Shown here: piece by piece, positions 16,015 to 28,392 of the stretch
Layout of the letters: each line of letters begins with the position of its first letter
How positions within the stretch are numbered: the first letter of the stretch is position 1
NCBI GenBank assembly: GCA_029204225.1
Contig: MU832217.1
Coordinates: forward strand, 17,708 to 81,707
DNA: 64,000 bases
Direction of reading: 5' to 3'
From: Diphasiastrum complanatum
Lineage: Eukaryota > Streptophyta > Lycopodiopsida > Lycopodiales > Lycopodiaceae
Position numbers and translations under genes: made by a program
The notes under the pieces: generated by a model
Databases searched by the model: none
What the model was told of the DNA's origin: nothing
Seen by the model: only the letters and a program-made list of their open reading frames with translations

Positions 16015-16790
16015 TTTTGACACACATACACAAACACACTTGCACATACACAAACATACACAAACACGCTTGCATGCACACAAACATAAACATGCAATTG
16101 TAAACACATTGAATATGCACACACATACATATGCACACATATATACACAAATCAAATATGCACACACACATATACACATCAAATATGAACCCCAAACACA
16201 CACACACACGTCACATACAAACTTAAAAGAAAACATTCCCACACATGCACACACATGTCACATACAAACTTAAAAGAAAACATCCCCACACATGCACACA
16301 AAATATGCACACAAACTTTGAACTGTGGGCCGCTCGTTAACATACATTTGCAAACACATGCATACAAAATATGCACACAAACCCCCCCCCCCCCCCATAC
16401 ACACCTAAAAACAAATATTTGCACACAGGCACGTATGCGCGCGCACACACACATACACACATGCATGAACAACATATTACTTTGAATAGTAGGCCGCCCA
16501 TCAACAATGAGCTTAACATATTACTTTGAATAGTGGGCCACCCGTAAACGACCATCAACTTTCCTCCTAAACCATCAGCCGCCATCCAAATCATTGTTAT
16601 CAACGACAAGCATACCTACTTTCGACCCAAACCATTGACCTTCGACCCAAACCATCGGCCGTAACCCAAATCGTCTGGCCGCCATCAACTGCATTAGGAC
16701 CGCTCGTCACCCGGCCGCTCGTCAATGAGGGGCATATCCACTAGATTGTCGGCCGTCAACGACGGGCACTCTTTACTAGTATATATATAA
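16015..16790 (-). mobile_element. GT-rich element with ATACTAG...GTGCCCG terminus (copy 2)
   Basis: Read on the minus strand it starts in (TA)n, then ATACTAGTAAAGAGTGCCCG. Next come several degenerate copies of a 'gacggccgatggtttgggtcgaa' module (16720-16500), then GT-rich DNA (16480-16019) that includes a 57-bp tandem duplication near 16205-16290 and a run of 15 G (C on plus, 16382-16396). No ORF of meaning. Same family as the copies at 7813 and 26640. Confidence 0.5.
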
Positions 16791-17239
16791 AGATATTTAT
16801 GTATACATACTCGACAAAAATGTGTACACGCCCGAAAAACGTGTACACGCCCGACAAAAATGTGTACATGTCCTTCGAAAATATAGCCAGACTCAATTCA
16901 GCTGTCAAACCTCAAGCTACGGCACCCTCTAGGAATAACACTAAAAATTAAATGTTGGCCTACTTTAGAAGTGGACGACTCAGCTCTGCGGGTTGTCTGC
17001 CATAGCCGCACCTCCCGAGTTATTACTGTAAAGAAAGAAAAAACACACGTTCTTACATAGTTTAGGTCACTTTCTCTCCCAACACGTTATTCTTTCCCAT
17101 TTTGTTCTGTACGAATGATGTTTGGTGTGGAAGTTCTGGATGTAGCTGTGGCGATAGCTGCACCTGCGAGAGTAGCAGCAAGTAAGAGTCTCTTTCCTTA
17201 TAACACTAAAAATTACATCTTTTTGCATGTAACAAAGCG
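16791..17239. other. No recognisable gene
   Basis: Contains short repeated 'cgacaaaaatgtgtaca' units at 16812-16870 and otherwise unassigned sequence. Confidence 0.4.
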
Positions 17240-17835
17240 TGTTATTTCTTTCTTTATAGTAATATTTATGTTCTTGAACCTTGGAGATGTGTTTATCATC
17301 AAAAAACACAACAGAGAAGTGTTTGTCTTCTTCTTAGGTGGTTGAAGATCCTCCTTTCTTTTCTAAGACATTTGTGTCACTTCTATTAATTTGACAGTCT
17401 GACAACGTCTTCTTGAAAGAAAGTAGCAAATATTTATTTATTTATTTCTTTCTTTATAGTAATATTTATGTTCTTGAACCTTGGAGATGTGTTTATCATC
17501 AAAAAACACAATAGAGAAGTATTTGTCTTCTTCTTAGGTGGTTGAAGATCCTCCTTTCTTTTCTAAGACAATTGTGTCACTTCTATTTATTTGACAGTCT
17601 GACAACGTCTTCTTGAAAGAAAGTAGCAAATATTTATTTATTTATTTCTTTTTTTATAGTAATATTTATGTTCTTGAATCTTGGAGATGTGTTTATCATC
17701 AAAAAACACAACAGAGAAGTATTTGTCTTCTTCTTAGGTGGTTGAAAATCCTCCTTTCTTTTCTAAGACATTTGTTTCACTTCTATTAATTTGCCAGTCT
17801 GACAAAGTCTTCTTGAAAGAAAGTAGCAAATATCA
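17240..17835. repeat. Three tandem copies of a 200-bp unit
   Basis: The anchor 'tatagtaatatttatgttc' recurs at about 17255, 17455 and 17655, exactly 200 bp apart. The copies differ at only a few positions (for example acttctattaat versus acttctatttat). The array ends at 'gtagcaaatat' near 17833. High identity suggests recent triplication. No conserved ORF runs through the units. Confidence 0.95.
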
Positions 17836-18248
17836 TTAGACTATTGTCCTTTGTTAATTATTAGAACTCCTCTTTCTTGGATATCTTTTAAATTGTGCCG
17901 CCTATAATGCACTACTATGTAAGCTATATCCGATATGTTGCACGTAGATAATGCTATCAAGTTTATGATCTCTGTCATAGTGCTCTAAGGTGTTCTTTAT
18001 GATAGGTGTACATGCTTCCATTAAGAGGCCAGAGACTCATTGCTACCATGTGCTTCTATATAGAGATAAATGTGTCAATAGATCTCTTAAAAGTGGAAGG
18101 ATTGGATATATTGTCATTAGTTGATGGCATATATGATACGCATTAACATAAAGGTCAAGGTGTTGCTCTTAGATTGCTCTATTTTTTGCAGGTGCGGCAA
18201 GAGAGAACCTTTGATGAGTCATTGCTTAAATAAATAAATACATATATG
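17836..18248. other. No recognisable gene
   Basis: AT-rich single-copy-looking sequence; nothing assigned. Confidence 0.4.
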
Positions 18249-18885
18249 TTTTTTTTTTGAAAGTAGGTTTTGGATTCAGGAGGCAAACTGCAAGGCAGTG
18301 GCCTCGTCTCTTGGGGACACGATTTGGATAACAAGCGGTGCAGTTGCCTGTCCGCCGCGTGTCCCCAAAGCACCTGCTGCTCCATGCCTGCTCCCCCTCG
18401 AGGCTGCCCACTGCCCATCATCCTGCCCGCCCAAAACCCAGCATATGTTAGCCATGGGGCTGGGAAACTATTTGTCCCATAAGCTTTTCGGAAGAATGTA
18501 TCTTCATCTATATATACAGAAACAATCACAATCTCCCATGTGCGTGCATGAGAGAAACGTGCTCTTCAAAAATGGGTCGTGGGACATCTGCCGGTGGGGG
18601 TGCTCGTCAAAAATTTGGGGCGCAAATGTATGTGTCCAGAGTTGCCCGGCTCCCTGAACCCTCGAGGCTTTGCTTGCGAGCCCGGGACCTGACCACTGCC
18701 TGGCAGAAAGCGGGTCCCGCATCACAGAGTATTAGCTGCCCCGGGCACCTCGAACAGGTGTCACCGTTGCACTGGCCCGCCCGTTACCATAGTCTACGTG
18801 CCAATAAGCGGCAGCGAGGCAGTCGTGCGAGGAAGTCTGGCAGCTTGGCATCTTTAATTCATTCATACGTATTTTTATGTTAAAA
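18249..18885. other. GC-rich block of unknown nature
   Basis: Clearly richer in G+C than its surroundings, starting right after a T9 run at 18249-18257. Read on the minus strand this would be a GC-rich body ending in poly(A), which suggests a retroposed sequence. ORFs in it overlap in several frames and match nothing I recognise. Confidence 0.35.
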
Positions 18886-19060
18886 GTGCATGGAGCAGCG
18901 GCTGCGTGCGAGCTACCTATTCATCATCCTCTGTATCTATTCATCAGGCAATCGCGCATTCATCAAGCACTGGACAAGCAGTCGCGCAGGTGCGTGGCTC
19001 CTATTCTTCTTTAAATGATCACCATTCCTTATTTAATTAAAAAATAAATGTATATGTATT

Positions 19061-20645
19061 TTATTTCCAGGTACGGGGCAGGCTACCTGGTAGCTTCAGC
19101 CACACGCCACTCCAGCCTGATAACAACAATGGATCCTGTGCTGTAGATTGAACAGCTCTTATGAACCTCTCACAAGTAGACCCAGTAGGGGGAACTGATC
19201 CATTTCGTGTTGCCTGATGATTCCCCACACCACATTGCTGTGGCCTTGAACTATTGGATCCTTGAAGATCATATCGTATATGGTTTTCAGTACTCGGAAT
19301 GCTGCTCTCAGTCGCACCATGATTCTGACGACCACAACGTGTAGCTGTCGAGCCTCTGCTTCTAAAGTATATATCCAATTCACGATCCTATCCAGTGGTT
19401 CGCCCTTGCCCACGCCCACCAAAGAATCCACGTCCGCGCATCCCATCATTCCGGTATAGGCGATAACCTCGACCTGGAAGAATTCAACCTCTGCCTGCTA
19501 ACCCAGCAACCCACAATACCCAAAAGATTCAAATTTCAACAGGTGCGTAATGTTCAAAATATGTTCCCAAAAATACTTGGATGATACCTACCTCGAGAAC
19601 TTGCAGGCCTTTTTTCCTGCACAAATGCAGGACGACCACCAATCATGATTGGTGAAGCCTGCATTTAAACGAGATCACTAACAACCAGCTAGATGTATGC
19701 ACAGAAAAACAAAACATATCCAAGAAAAACTGCGGGTGATCACTAATAGATTGCTTATCGCTGGAATATCAGTCCGGGACTATCAGAGATTTAAATTCCA
19801 CCAAGAACATTTTACACCACCTAAAGAGCTCAGCAATGCAATACTATTACACAATCTGTAAGTAAAAACTGCAAGTAAGAAATGAAAGTTTCAGTGCTTG
19901 ACAGTTGCATTCTGATCATCATGCAAATAGCTTTTGATTCACTCTGCCGCAGTATCAACTACAAATGTTGTTGCTCATAGAATGATTATGTTGCAATCTC
20001 TGTAGGGCTTCATTGTCAAGGTCTTGGATCTTAAAAACACTCAAGTAGAATGAAAGGTTCTAAACTTTTGCTGTAAGATATACAACGCAAGGGCCGACGG
20101 ATGAAACATACATCGATTGCACTTTGAGCTGAGGCTGCATCTTAGAACACCTCAAAGGCATATTCGAAGCCCATATCGTCGGAAATGGTACTACCTAATA
20201 TCCTCCTATGTTCCGAAACCTTTTTGGGTTTCCCTCCAAAAACCTATATTTCATGAAATATCACCCTCAATACATGTCATTTATACATTAATTTATGACC
20301 TTAGAAAACCTGCAAGTTTTTGAGCATGCCGATTTCTGGCAAAAGTTGTCAGTTCCATTCTTGGACTTTGTCGGATTTCTCGAACACTGTAGATTAGCTT
20401 CCGTCCCCCAGCAGTGGGTAAGAATAATTATCGAGTAAGTTTAGCAAAATGTGATTATAAACCAAGCACAATGAAAGTAAAGTTAAAATTATATTGAAAT
20501 GCTCTGAGGCAACCAACCTTTTGACTCTTGACATTTATGCCATTCGGTCTGATGGCCCCAAACTTAACAAACTCTTCTTCCAGCTGAGAAGCAATGATAT
20601 TCATTGATAGATCAATGATATTCACATAGATCAATCTTCCATCAC
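19061..20645 (-). pseudogene. Decayed G3BP-like (NTF2/RRM) gene, four 3' exons
   Basis: Four exons are readable on the minus strand. Exon a, 20645-20518, has acceptor ttgttgtag and donor gttggt and encodes the first half of an RRM ('LIYV' RNP2-like, then 'QLEEEFVKFGAIRPNGINV'). Exon b, about 20172-20112, encodes the second half ('GFEYAFEVF', stop, 'DAASAQSAID') before gtatgt. Exon c, 19658-19592, encodes 'PIMIGGRPAFVQEKRPASS'. Exon d, from 19473, encodes an RGG-rich tail ('RNDGMRGRGFFGGRGQGR'). Codon phases join across all junctions. Plant G3BPs are RNA-binding stress-granule proteins with NTF2, RRM and RGG parts; the NTF2 exons are absent here. A TAA inside exon b and a lost acceptor there indicate a pseudogene. 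The TAG at 19388-19390 may be the original stop or a second nonsense change. Retained introns show it is not a processed copy. Confidence 0.8.
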
Positions 20646-20808
20646 CTACAACAAATAAGACAACAGAGCCAGAACCTATAGATATACTCTTAACTTCCTG
20701 TAACTTAAAAGTTGAAAGTCGTTTCCAGTTCACTTAACTGCGACTTATAATCCACAATTCCAACCTTCTATGAAAAGGAGATCCTCAAATAAAAAATTGC
20801 AACTAATT

Positions 20809-20809
<1 letters not shown>

Positions 20810-20882
<73 letters not shown>
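20810..20882. repeat. (CT)n microsatellite
   Basis: CT tract upstream (on the gene's strand) of the G3BP-like pseudogene, where earlier exons would be expected. Confidence 0.97.
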
Positions 20883-20886
<4 letters not shown>

Positions 20887-21259
20887 AGAGCTCAAGAGCG
20901 TCATTTAATTAGTTCAAATAGGTTAGCGGTTTGTGACATCTTCTTCAAATATAAAGATGTAAGTTCAAAATTCACTCACTAATACTTGAATCTGATAAGT
21001 TGTTTGATAAATTTCAATTTGTTTGTTCTTTTAATTAGCTTTGGACACTATATAAAATGTTCATAGCAATTCTTTTTTTTTATAGCTTCGTCAATTTTGC
21101 TTACTTCATAAAAGCCTTCTTAGACCCTAAGAAACTTGAAGACATTAGATAAATATTTCTCCTTATATCAAAAATATGGGTTCAAAAATGCTAGAAAAGT
21201 GATTTCACTTGATAGGTTTAAATAAGAATTATCTCAAGTCATTTGTCAATTTGGTAGGG

Positions 21260-21262
<3 letters not shown>

Positions 21263-21313
<51 letters not shown>
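21263..21313. repeat. (CA)n microsatellite
   Basis: Pure CA tract. Confidence 0.98.
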
Positions 21314-21314
<1 letters not shown>

Positions 21315-22104
21315 GTGCACTGCACATATTGACAAAAGGGTATGTGCGCACCACAAAACCACACATCATGCAAAAGAAAAAAAGAAGGCCATTCTCTTTT
21401 CACAAATGCTAAACCCCACAAAAACCTAAGGCAAGACCCATCTCTTGAACTTAAAACCTAATGTAACACCCCCTACAATCTAACCTACCACTTCCCCCCT
21501 CAAATTGGTAATTGCCATGTTTTTGTAGGCTATCAACCCCCTATAACGCTTTTGGTGCTTTACGTCTTAATAGAGTTTCGATGCGATTGGGATGGTGACT
21601 ATGCTTGCTGATGTTTGACTGTCTGCATTGAGTACGTATTTTCTATTCAAGATTGTGATGCCTTACAAATATGCATGTACGTAATGTCTTGAAGGGAGGG
21701 GTATGCATGATGTTTGTCGTGGGCGAGGTGGAGTCGCTTGGTTTTTGCTTGATGTTTTTCACGTGAAAGTATCTAAGGTGGATGTTCGAAAGTTTGAGAC
21801 TAATATATATCACAATATGGCACCTACTCCATAGTGTTGATTAAGGTAGTAGGGTTTTGTAGGAAGCGTAAGGGCAGATAAATGAAAGCACGAGGCTCAC
21901 ATATATCATGCTACGGGCACCTACTCCATACTATTTCTAGGGTTTTCATACAAAACAATGCATGCGTTGCATGACGATGTTGATGGTCATGGACTTTAAC
22001 CTACGACTCTATCCCCTCCTCAAAAACTCAAAAACTTAATGTAACCTTCTTTTCCCACACGTAATCTAAAATCTATCGTAGACTTTATTTTTTCATATCC
22101 ACTA

Positions 22105-22175
<71 letters not shown>

Positions 22176-23479
22176 CCACCTTTTTGGAATATTTTTTCAT
22201 TTCTATCCTATACATGGCTGAGTAATTGATACATCAAAAATCATCTACTAGTATGTGAAACAATACTAGTCTGATCTTTTGAATATATTTCACCATAGGA
22301 TTTTACTGGAAATGAAATCAGTTTCCTATTATTACGATTTTTCCAATAAAATTACTAGCTTAAGAATTACTTCGTTAAAGTTATCTGTAATTAATGAGAA
22401 ATAACACTTGGATTTGGGTACTTTCTACACTGTATTCACTACAAAAAATTTTGTCGAATAAAGAATTTCCTCCAAACACTCTGAATTTTCCTCCATTAAT
22501 TATTTAACAAGTATTCCAAAAGCTTTGGTTTGTTCAATTTTAATGACCAAAATCATCAAAACCACAATAACCAATTGATCGGTGTTCCACCAATTTGAAA
22601 GAGAAAAAATCGATAAAACACAATTTAACTCTATTCACTGGGAGTACCAATACTCCAGAGTTAAATGGCTTAAATAGCATCATACCAAGGAATTGAAATT
22701 CCTATACTGGGTATATTTCTAAGAACTGTACCACTCCCTTCGTTCCGTCAAGATCGGCTTCTAAAGAATTCCGTTGGAAACCGATTAATACTGCTTGACC
22801 ACGAATAATGGTACTCAAGTTCCAAAAAACCGGCTTAGCCAAAAATGTCAACGTGCCCTAAGCTACATTTTCTAGGGTTAATGAAATAAGAATTGCCCAT
22901 GGCCATATAGGTCACATTTTCGCTAGGCAAGAAGGTCAACAAAATTGCACCTCCCTCCTCTAAAATCAGCAAAGTTACATATTGTCTAGGGTACATCTCC
23001 TTTTTAGATGTCACTCTCCCTATAGTAGACCTTCATTGAATTGTTCCGTGAACCTCAAAAATGTGACATCTCTAGCTCGTATGAGACTAGGGTTGTGCCT
23101 ATTATGACCTATCATCTACAAAAGAATAAATATCTCAATTTATGGCTTTAGTCACTTCTAACGAGTATGCATTAGTATAGAGTAATGAGTATGCGAGTGT
23201 GCACCTAGAACGAGGGATGATGAGCTAGAAATGAATATGTGATGATTCACTTGCAGCAAACGATGACATGCCTACAAGTATGCAAAAATGCATTTGCAAT
23301 GAATGATCATGTGACTGTTATGGGTATGTGAGGATGCACTTGCAACGAGTGATCATGTGATTATAATGGGTATGGCGAGTAACGAGTTTGCAAAACCAGC
23401 ATGATGGATTCTCCAACCAATGATACTCGTTCCTAAGGATTCTGTGTTCACATTCTGTTCCGTGTGTTTCGTTGCTGTG
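21314..23479. other. No recognisable gene; one (CT)n tract
   Basis: Two related blocks with 'atatatca' and 'ggcacctactccata' occur at 21800-21835 and 21900-21935. A (CT)n tract lies at 22108-22172. Two copies of 'tgatcatgtga' with 'gggtatg' occur near 23305 and 23350. No coding sequence was recognised. Confidence 0.5.
22108..22172. repeat. (CT)n microsatellite
   Basis: Pure CT tract within a gene-free stretch. Confidence 0.97.
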
Positions 23480-23830
23480 AAGATTAAGCCTACCCCCTAG
23501 CATTTGCATCTGGCTACCCGTGATCTGGCATCCTGAAATCGTTGGCATCTGACGAATGAAATCCATTGATCTTGTTGATCTGGCAACCCGTTCTGAAATT
23601 GTTGCATTGATCTGAAACCCGTTCTTGCAACCCATTCTTGAAATCGTTGTATTGATTTGGCAACCAGTTGTTGTTGATTTGTTGCATTGATCTGGCGACC
23701 CGACCCGTTCTTGAAATCATTCCATTAATCTGAAATCGCACTTTGCATCACACCTGAAGAACCTAAAATCATACTTGGCATCGCACTTGAAATCTGGCAC
23801 CTGAAATTTGTATCTGGCATCACATTCGGC
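23480..23830. repeat. Degenerate minisatellite
   Basis: A loosely repeated phrase of about 35-45 bp, built from 'gatctggcaacccgttc' and 'ttgaaatcgttgcattgat', runs at least six times with substitutions and length changes. Reading frames across it are repetitive but broken, and I see no protein family. Confidence 0.6.
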
Positions 23831-24515
23831 AACTGGAAGAAAATACGGAACCGCTCATAGGAACGGTTCTGTTACATTCCATGGAACTCAATGGCATCTT
23901 CAAGGCATCTTTGGATATTTTAATAATATCTTTTTTAATTGAGCTGTTAATATCTGCCTCATATCAGTTCTGATCTTTGAACAAACAATATGAGAGTATC
24001 ACCTCTTGATTATAATGGGGTTTGGCATTTTGTGATTAAATCATTTACAAGTTTGACATTTTGTGATTAAATCATATTTACAAGTTTTGTGACTTTAGTG
24101 TTTTTAAATTATGTCAAATTCATAGCACATGGCATGATGCTACATTGTTTTTAGGTTTTTAAAATTGATTTTACATTGCTTTTGGAGGTGAAATCTATTT
24201 GTATACTTCATTATCATGTTGTTTATTTTCTTATTAGCTAAAAGATGTCTGCAAATCATGTTGTCTACAATTTGTACATAGTATGCTATATCATTGAGAA
24301 TGCAGAAAACTTAATCACTTAATTTTACATTTATCAAGCTAAAACATTTTTGTCTACTGCCAAGGATTGATGTACGACCATACATTAAAAGACATGATGG
24401 TATGTGGCCTATGATAGGTATCACAAAATCAACTAGTACAAAAAAACACGTTTATTGTATGTTCTAGGTGGAGGCTATAACTTAACTATTAAGCTTATTT
24501 TGAGATGATGAAATA

Positions 24516-24595
24516 CATGGGTGCACCCATACACATGCGCAAAACTGTACATAAGTTTAAGTACAGTTTTGAGCATGTGTATGGGTGCACCCATG
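24516..24595. repeat. Long near-perfect hairpin (35-bp arms)
   Basis: Arms 24516-24550 and 24561-24595 are reverse complements with a single mismatch (position in 'gcgcaaaac' versus 'gttttgagc') around a 10-base loop. Each arm also holds the 12-bp palindrome TGGGTGCACCCA. The core is shared with the hairpins at 7739 and 8616. It is followed by 'catgcatcctcctcccc', like the segments at 8690 and 27055. Confidence 0.9.
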
Positions 24596-24829
24596 CATCC
24601 TCCTCCCCTCACCATGCATGAGATTTTTCTAACTAAAAAACTTGGGGAGGAAGATGCATGTATGAGAAATGTGCATATCCCCATACATTTGCACATTGTG
24701 TGCATTGAGAAGTGGACCCCAAAAAGATTCCTCACCCCCTCCCTCCCACTTATTAAATTCAAATACTTAAAGTTTGAAGTTAAGGTTTTATTTTTTTCAC
24801 ACACTTCAATGTGCTTTAAACTTTAGCCA

Positions 24830-25439
24830 ATAATCTTTATTACTTGGCTTTCTTTTTTATTTTTAAATTATCAAAGTTTCACTCATAAATCATGAACATA
24901 AAAAAATTGTCTTGACTACCTTAAACTAGTTTTTTTTTTTTTTCAATCCCGCCATTTTCAGGAACGTTTAACCACAAGCCCAAACTCACTAGTTTGGCTC
25001 CTAAATCGTTACCCGCAAGCTTTTATTCATGGGTCAAAAAATGCACAGTTAAAGAAAAAGGACGGGGATGGGGTGAGGGGAGTAAAATAGACAATAAAAA
25101 GAGAAAAATAGGGGGGGGGAGGGGGGATTTGGAACACACGTGCATGCACACACACACACACAAATGCACACACGTGTGAGTGAGTGAGTGAGTGAGTGTG
25201 TGTGTGCGCGCGTCCGCCCACGCACGTGTGTGCGCGCGCGGATGCCTGTGTGTGCGTGTGTGCGTGTTCGTTGTGTGTGTGACTCCCGACACAACGAATG
25301 CGTGTGTGTGCGCGCATGTGCACGCGCGTGCGCGCACACACACACATCTCCATATAAAAACCTTTTGTGGATGAGATATATTGTATGAAGTATAGAGTCT
25401 AGAGTCCTTTTTTCTCCTTCTCTCTTTCCCACGGGCCCC

Positions 25440-25492
<53 letters not shown>

Positions 25493-26640
25493 CATGCCCC
25501 TAAAAAAAATGGAAGGTTAAAATGTGTGTGTGTGTGTGTGTGTCTGCGTAGATATATAAACAAGAGGGTGCCTCCATTCCATTAAAAGTAAATATATCAA
25601 TATTTACTCCACCCCCTCCCCGCCCCCCACGCACGCACACACATACACTTTTACTTAAATGTAAACCTCTCATAAAAAAATATGAATGTAAACCACTTAA
25701 AAATGTGAACCCCCACTATCCATAAAACAAAAAAAAGTGAAGGGGCTTTTTGGCTCCCCATGAATTAAGTTTTTTTTTTCTTAAAAGGAGACGAAAAAAA
25801 GTCCTCATCAAGAAAGAAAATCCCCCCCCCCCCCAAAAAAAAAAGAAGAAAGAAAAAGAACTAAGGCTTTTAAGGGCAGGAGCATATTATTTTTTAACAC
25901 TCCCTTGCCCTTTTTTGTCACATGGCAAAACCCACCCACCCATCGCCCCCGAGCACTTAAACCATCGGCCTCTTGCCCAAACAACTTGCTTTTAACCATT
26001 AGGGAGCACACCCGCACTCCGCCCACCCCATATGTTCTCCCCTTCTCCTGTCAATTCACCTAAAAAAATCATCGATGAGCAGAACTGCACTAAGATTTAT
26101 TATATGGCTTTTGTATTTATTTTGAATTACCAAAATTTTACCCATAGGTCATGAACAGAAAGTTTTACCCAAAGTTCTTTTCTCCGTCTAGCATCCATGC
26201 TCTATTGAAGAACATATTTGCTAATCCCATCCTTGCAACGACTGTGGAAAATAGCAGAAGTTAGACAAGTTTTTTTGTTTTGGTAGCCTTGGTCGAACTG
26301 TTACATCACCTCAAGTATTGTCATCTTTAAGAGCTATAAAATACATTCATATGATGGAAGGTCGAATGAATGGTGTTCATTTTTCACTATTTTAAGGCTC
26401 ACCAAGAACTGGGCATCTTGAATCATTGAGATTAGTGTCTCCGAGAGACTTCAATCCCTTTTTTCATCACTGGTATCTAACTTTATCCATACTTGCAACA
26501 ACCTGCTTGGTGTGCTGATAAAGTCGGTCGTTTACTTTTTGGCATTTTCAAGAAGTGGTCCAGTATTGCAACGGGCTCCGTCATGCATGTCGTCTGTTCC
26601 ATCCAGTGCTGCATGTCGAGACGAGCCCGCATTAACAAAT
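24830..26640. other. No gene; microsatellite-rich
   Basis: Contains mixed CA/GT/CG alternating purine-pyrimidine DNA (25138-25350), a CT tract (25442-25488), a GT tract (about 25522-25543), and C and A homopolymers (about 25825-25845). Nothing coding was recognised. Confidence 0.55.
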
Positions 26641-26757
26641 CGGGCTCCAAATAGTTCAGTATACACAGAGAAATGCACATGCACACTCATACACACATGC
26701 ACACACCATCGGTCACATAAATCACACATGCATACACACACGCACATTTCACGCACG

Positions 26758-26790
<33 letters not shown>

Positions 26791-26990
26791 CATTAACCAC
26801 ATAAATCACACACACCATCAAACACAAATCATACACACAAATCCACATACACAGATCACACATGCACTCACGTACATACACACACATACATCGGCCACCC
26901 ATCAACGACCATCGGCCACTCATCAACGACCATCGGCCACCCGTCAATGACGGCCGTCCATTGCCCGTCAACGACGGGCACCCTTTACTA

Positions 26991-27027
<37 letters not shown>
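26640..27027 (-). mobile_element. GT-rich element with ATACTAG...GTGCCCG terminus (copy 3)
   Basis: On the minus strand a (TA)n tract (26992-27027) leads into ATACTAGTAAAGGGTGCCCG, then a hairpin (gcccgt/acgggc at about 26962-26980). Next come three 'gacgggtggccgatggtcgttgat'-like modules and then GT-rich DNA with a pure (CA/GT)n tract near 26759-26790. Same family as copies at 7813 and 16015. Confidence 0.5.
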
Positions 27028-27033
<6 letters not shown>

Positions 27034-27044
27034 CTTACATACAC

Positions 27045-27289
27045 TTTTGTATGCATGGGTGAGGAGACCATGCATCCTTCTCCCTTCACCCATGCATACA
27101 CATTTTTTGAATTAAAAAAATTGGAGAGGAAGATGCATGTATGGGAAAAAACATGCATGGCCCTCTTCCGCATATATATTTGTGTATGTATGGGGAGTAT
27201 TATGTATGCTCCTATACCCTACTTTCTTCCCTCTCACCCAATTTGAATTTTCCTCTCCCCTCCTCCCCCCTCTCTCTATCTCCTCCCCC

Positions 27290-27350
<61 letters not shown>
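27045..27350 (+). repeat. Dispersed repeat ending in (CT)n
   Basis: Shares 'tgcatgggtgaggag...catgcatcc' and 'ggggagta...tatgctcc' type inverted blocks with 8690-8873 and 24590-24720. It ends in pyrimidine-rich sequence and a (CT)n tract (27294-27350). Confidence 0.6.
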
Positions 27351-27353
<3 letters not shown>

Positions 27354-27361
27354 GCCATTGC

Positions 27362-27495
27362 CTGCGTGCTCTGAGTATCATCATCACAATGCCTTTTGCT
27401 TTTGCCCAGTTATGGGGATCATGTGCTCTGAGTATCATCACCTCACCGGTATCATCATCACAATGCCTTCCTTTTGTTTCTGCCCAGCTATAGGG
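27362..27495. repeat. Short imperfect tandem duplication
   Basis: The phrase 'tgctctgagtatcatca...gccttttgc...cccagttatgggg' at 27367-27420 is repeated, with an insertion, at 27423-27495. Confidence 0.7.
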
Positions 27496-27898
27496 ATCGC
27501 AAAGCAGAAGAAACTAATGTCAAGAATTTCAGTCAATGCACACATGCAATACACGACTGCATCAGTCCATTATTCTTTCTTTGATCCATCACCATTTGTG
27601 ATTATGATTCTGGATAATCTGGTGGGCTTCTTCTTGGAACAATTACCTTCGCCATGGAAAATCCATTTGCATTGTCAAGCGCAATGCAAGAAGGGATATA
27701 GATTACCATTCCATTGATCATTTGGCGGAGAAATTGCAGATCAAACTGGCCTAATCTTTGATCAAGAACAAATTCATAACTGAATACTCATCTCCCTCCC
27801 ATAGTCATCACGTGTAGATCAGGCAAGAGTTGATTGGAAGCATACCATCCGCCTACTAAGAGCTTACCATCTGTCCGCTAAGAGGTCATTTTTTGATT

Positions 27899-28201
27899 CT
27901 ATCCAATCGCATGTACCTGTGGTAGGGCATGGTGAGAAGTATTCAAATTCTTAAAGCCATCGTAGTTGCCTCTTGTTTGCATGAGAGTACCATTTGGGAA
28001 GGAATGCACCTGAGCTGCACCATGTGAGCAGCGGACTGTGTTGGTGGTGATGTCGAAGAGCACAAATTGGGCAGTGCAGTCGTGGGGGGAGACACGGTCA
28101 TTTGGGTTGTCTCGACAGACTTCGTTCGTCAAGTTGATGAGAGATGAGTCTGTTCTGTCCAAGAAAACCACTGTGTTGAAATGTGTTACCGTTGTGTTCA
28201 C
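27899..28201 (-). pseudogene. Glyoxal-oxidase-like gene fragment
   Basis: About 100 residues on the minus strand match the N-terminal region of plant glyoxal/galactose-oxidase-type copper radical oxidases (secreted aldehyde oxidases). Recognisable steps are 'VTHFNTVVFLDRTD', 'DCTAQFVLFDITTNTVR' and 'FPNGTLMQTRGNYDGFKN'. Family members are usually over 500 residues. Here the Trp-Cys-Ser segment before the 'GTL' step is degraded, the tail after 'GFKN' is unrelated, and the catalytic C-terminal kelch domain is missing. A truncated gene piece, possibly captured by a transposon. Confidence 0.75.
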
Positions 28202-28392
28202 GTTAAAATAAATTGGGATGCTTCGAGATTCCGGTCTACCCTCAAGCCTTTGTAGATCATGCCCCTGGCCTCAGCTTTGAATCTGTTGCAAAAATATACT
28301 TGAAGATGATTAGAGAGAGAGAGTTCTAAGCTCACAAGGTTGGGTTATAGATCAACTTTCCAAAAGTACAAAAGCTACTACAAAGCTTACAG

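Noticed and set aside
16019-16480. CRISPR-like array in the CA-rich repeats
   Set aside because: Degenerate CA microsatellite with one duplicated block; no regular spacer structure, and the DNA is eukaryotic.
18270-18880. GC-rich ORFs (for example 18298-18657) as a gene
   Set aside because: Several overlapping frames are open on both strands, with no protein family, splice signal or start context that I can support.
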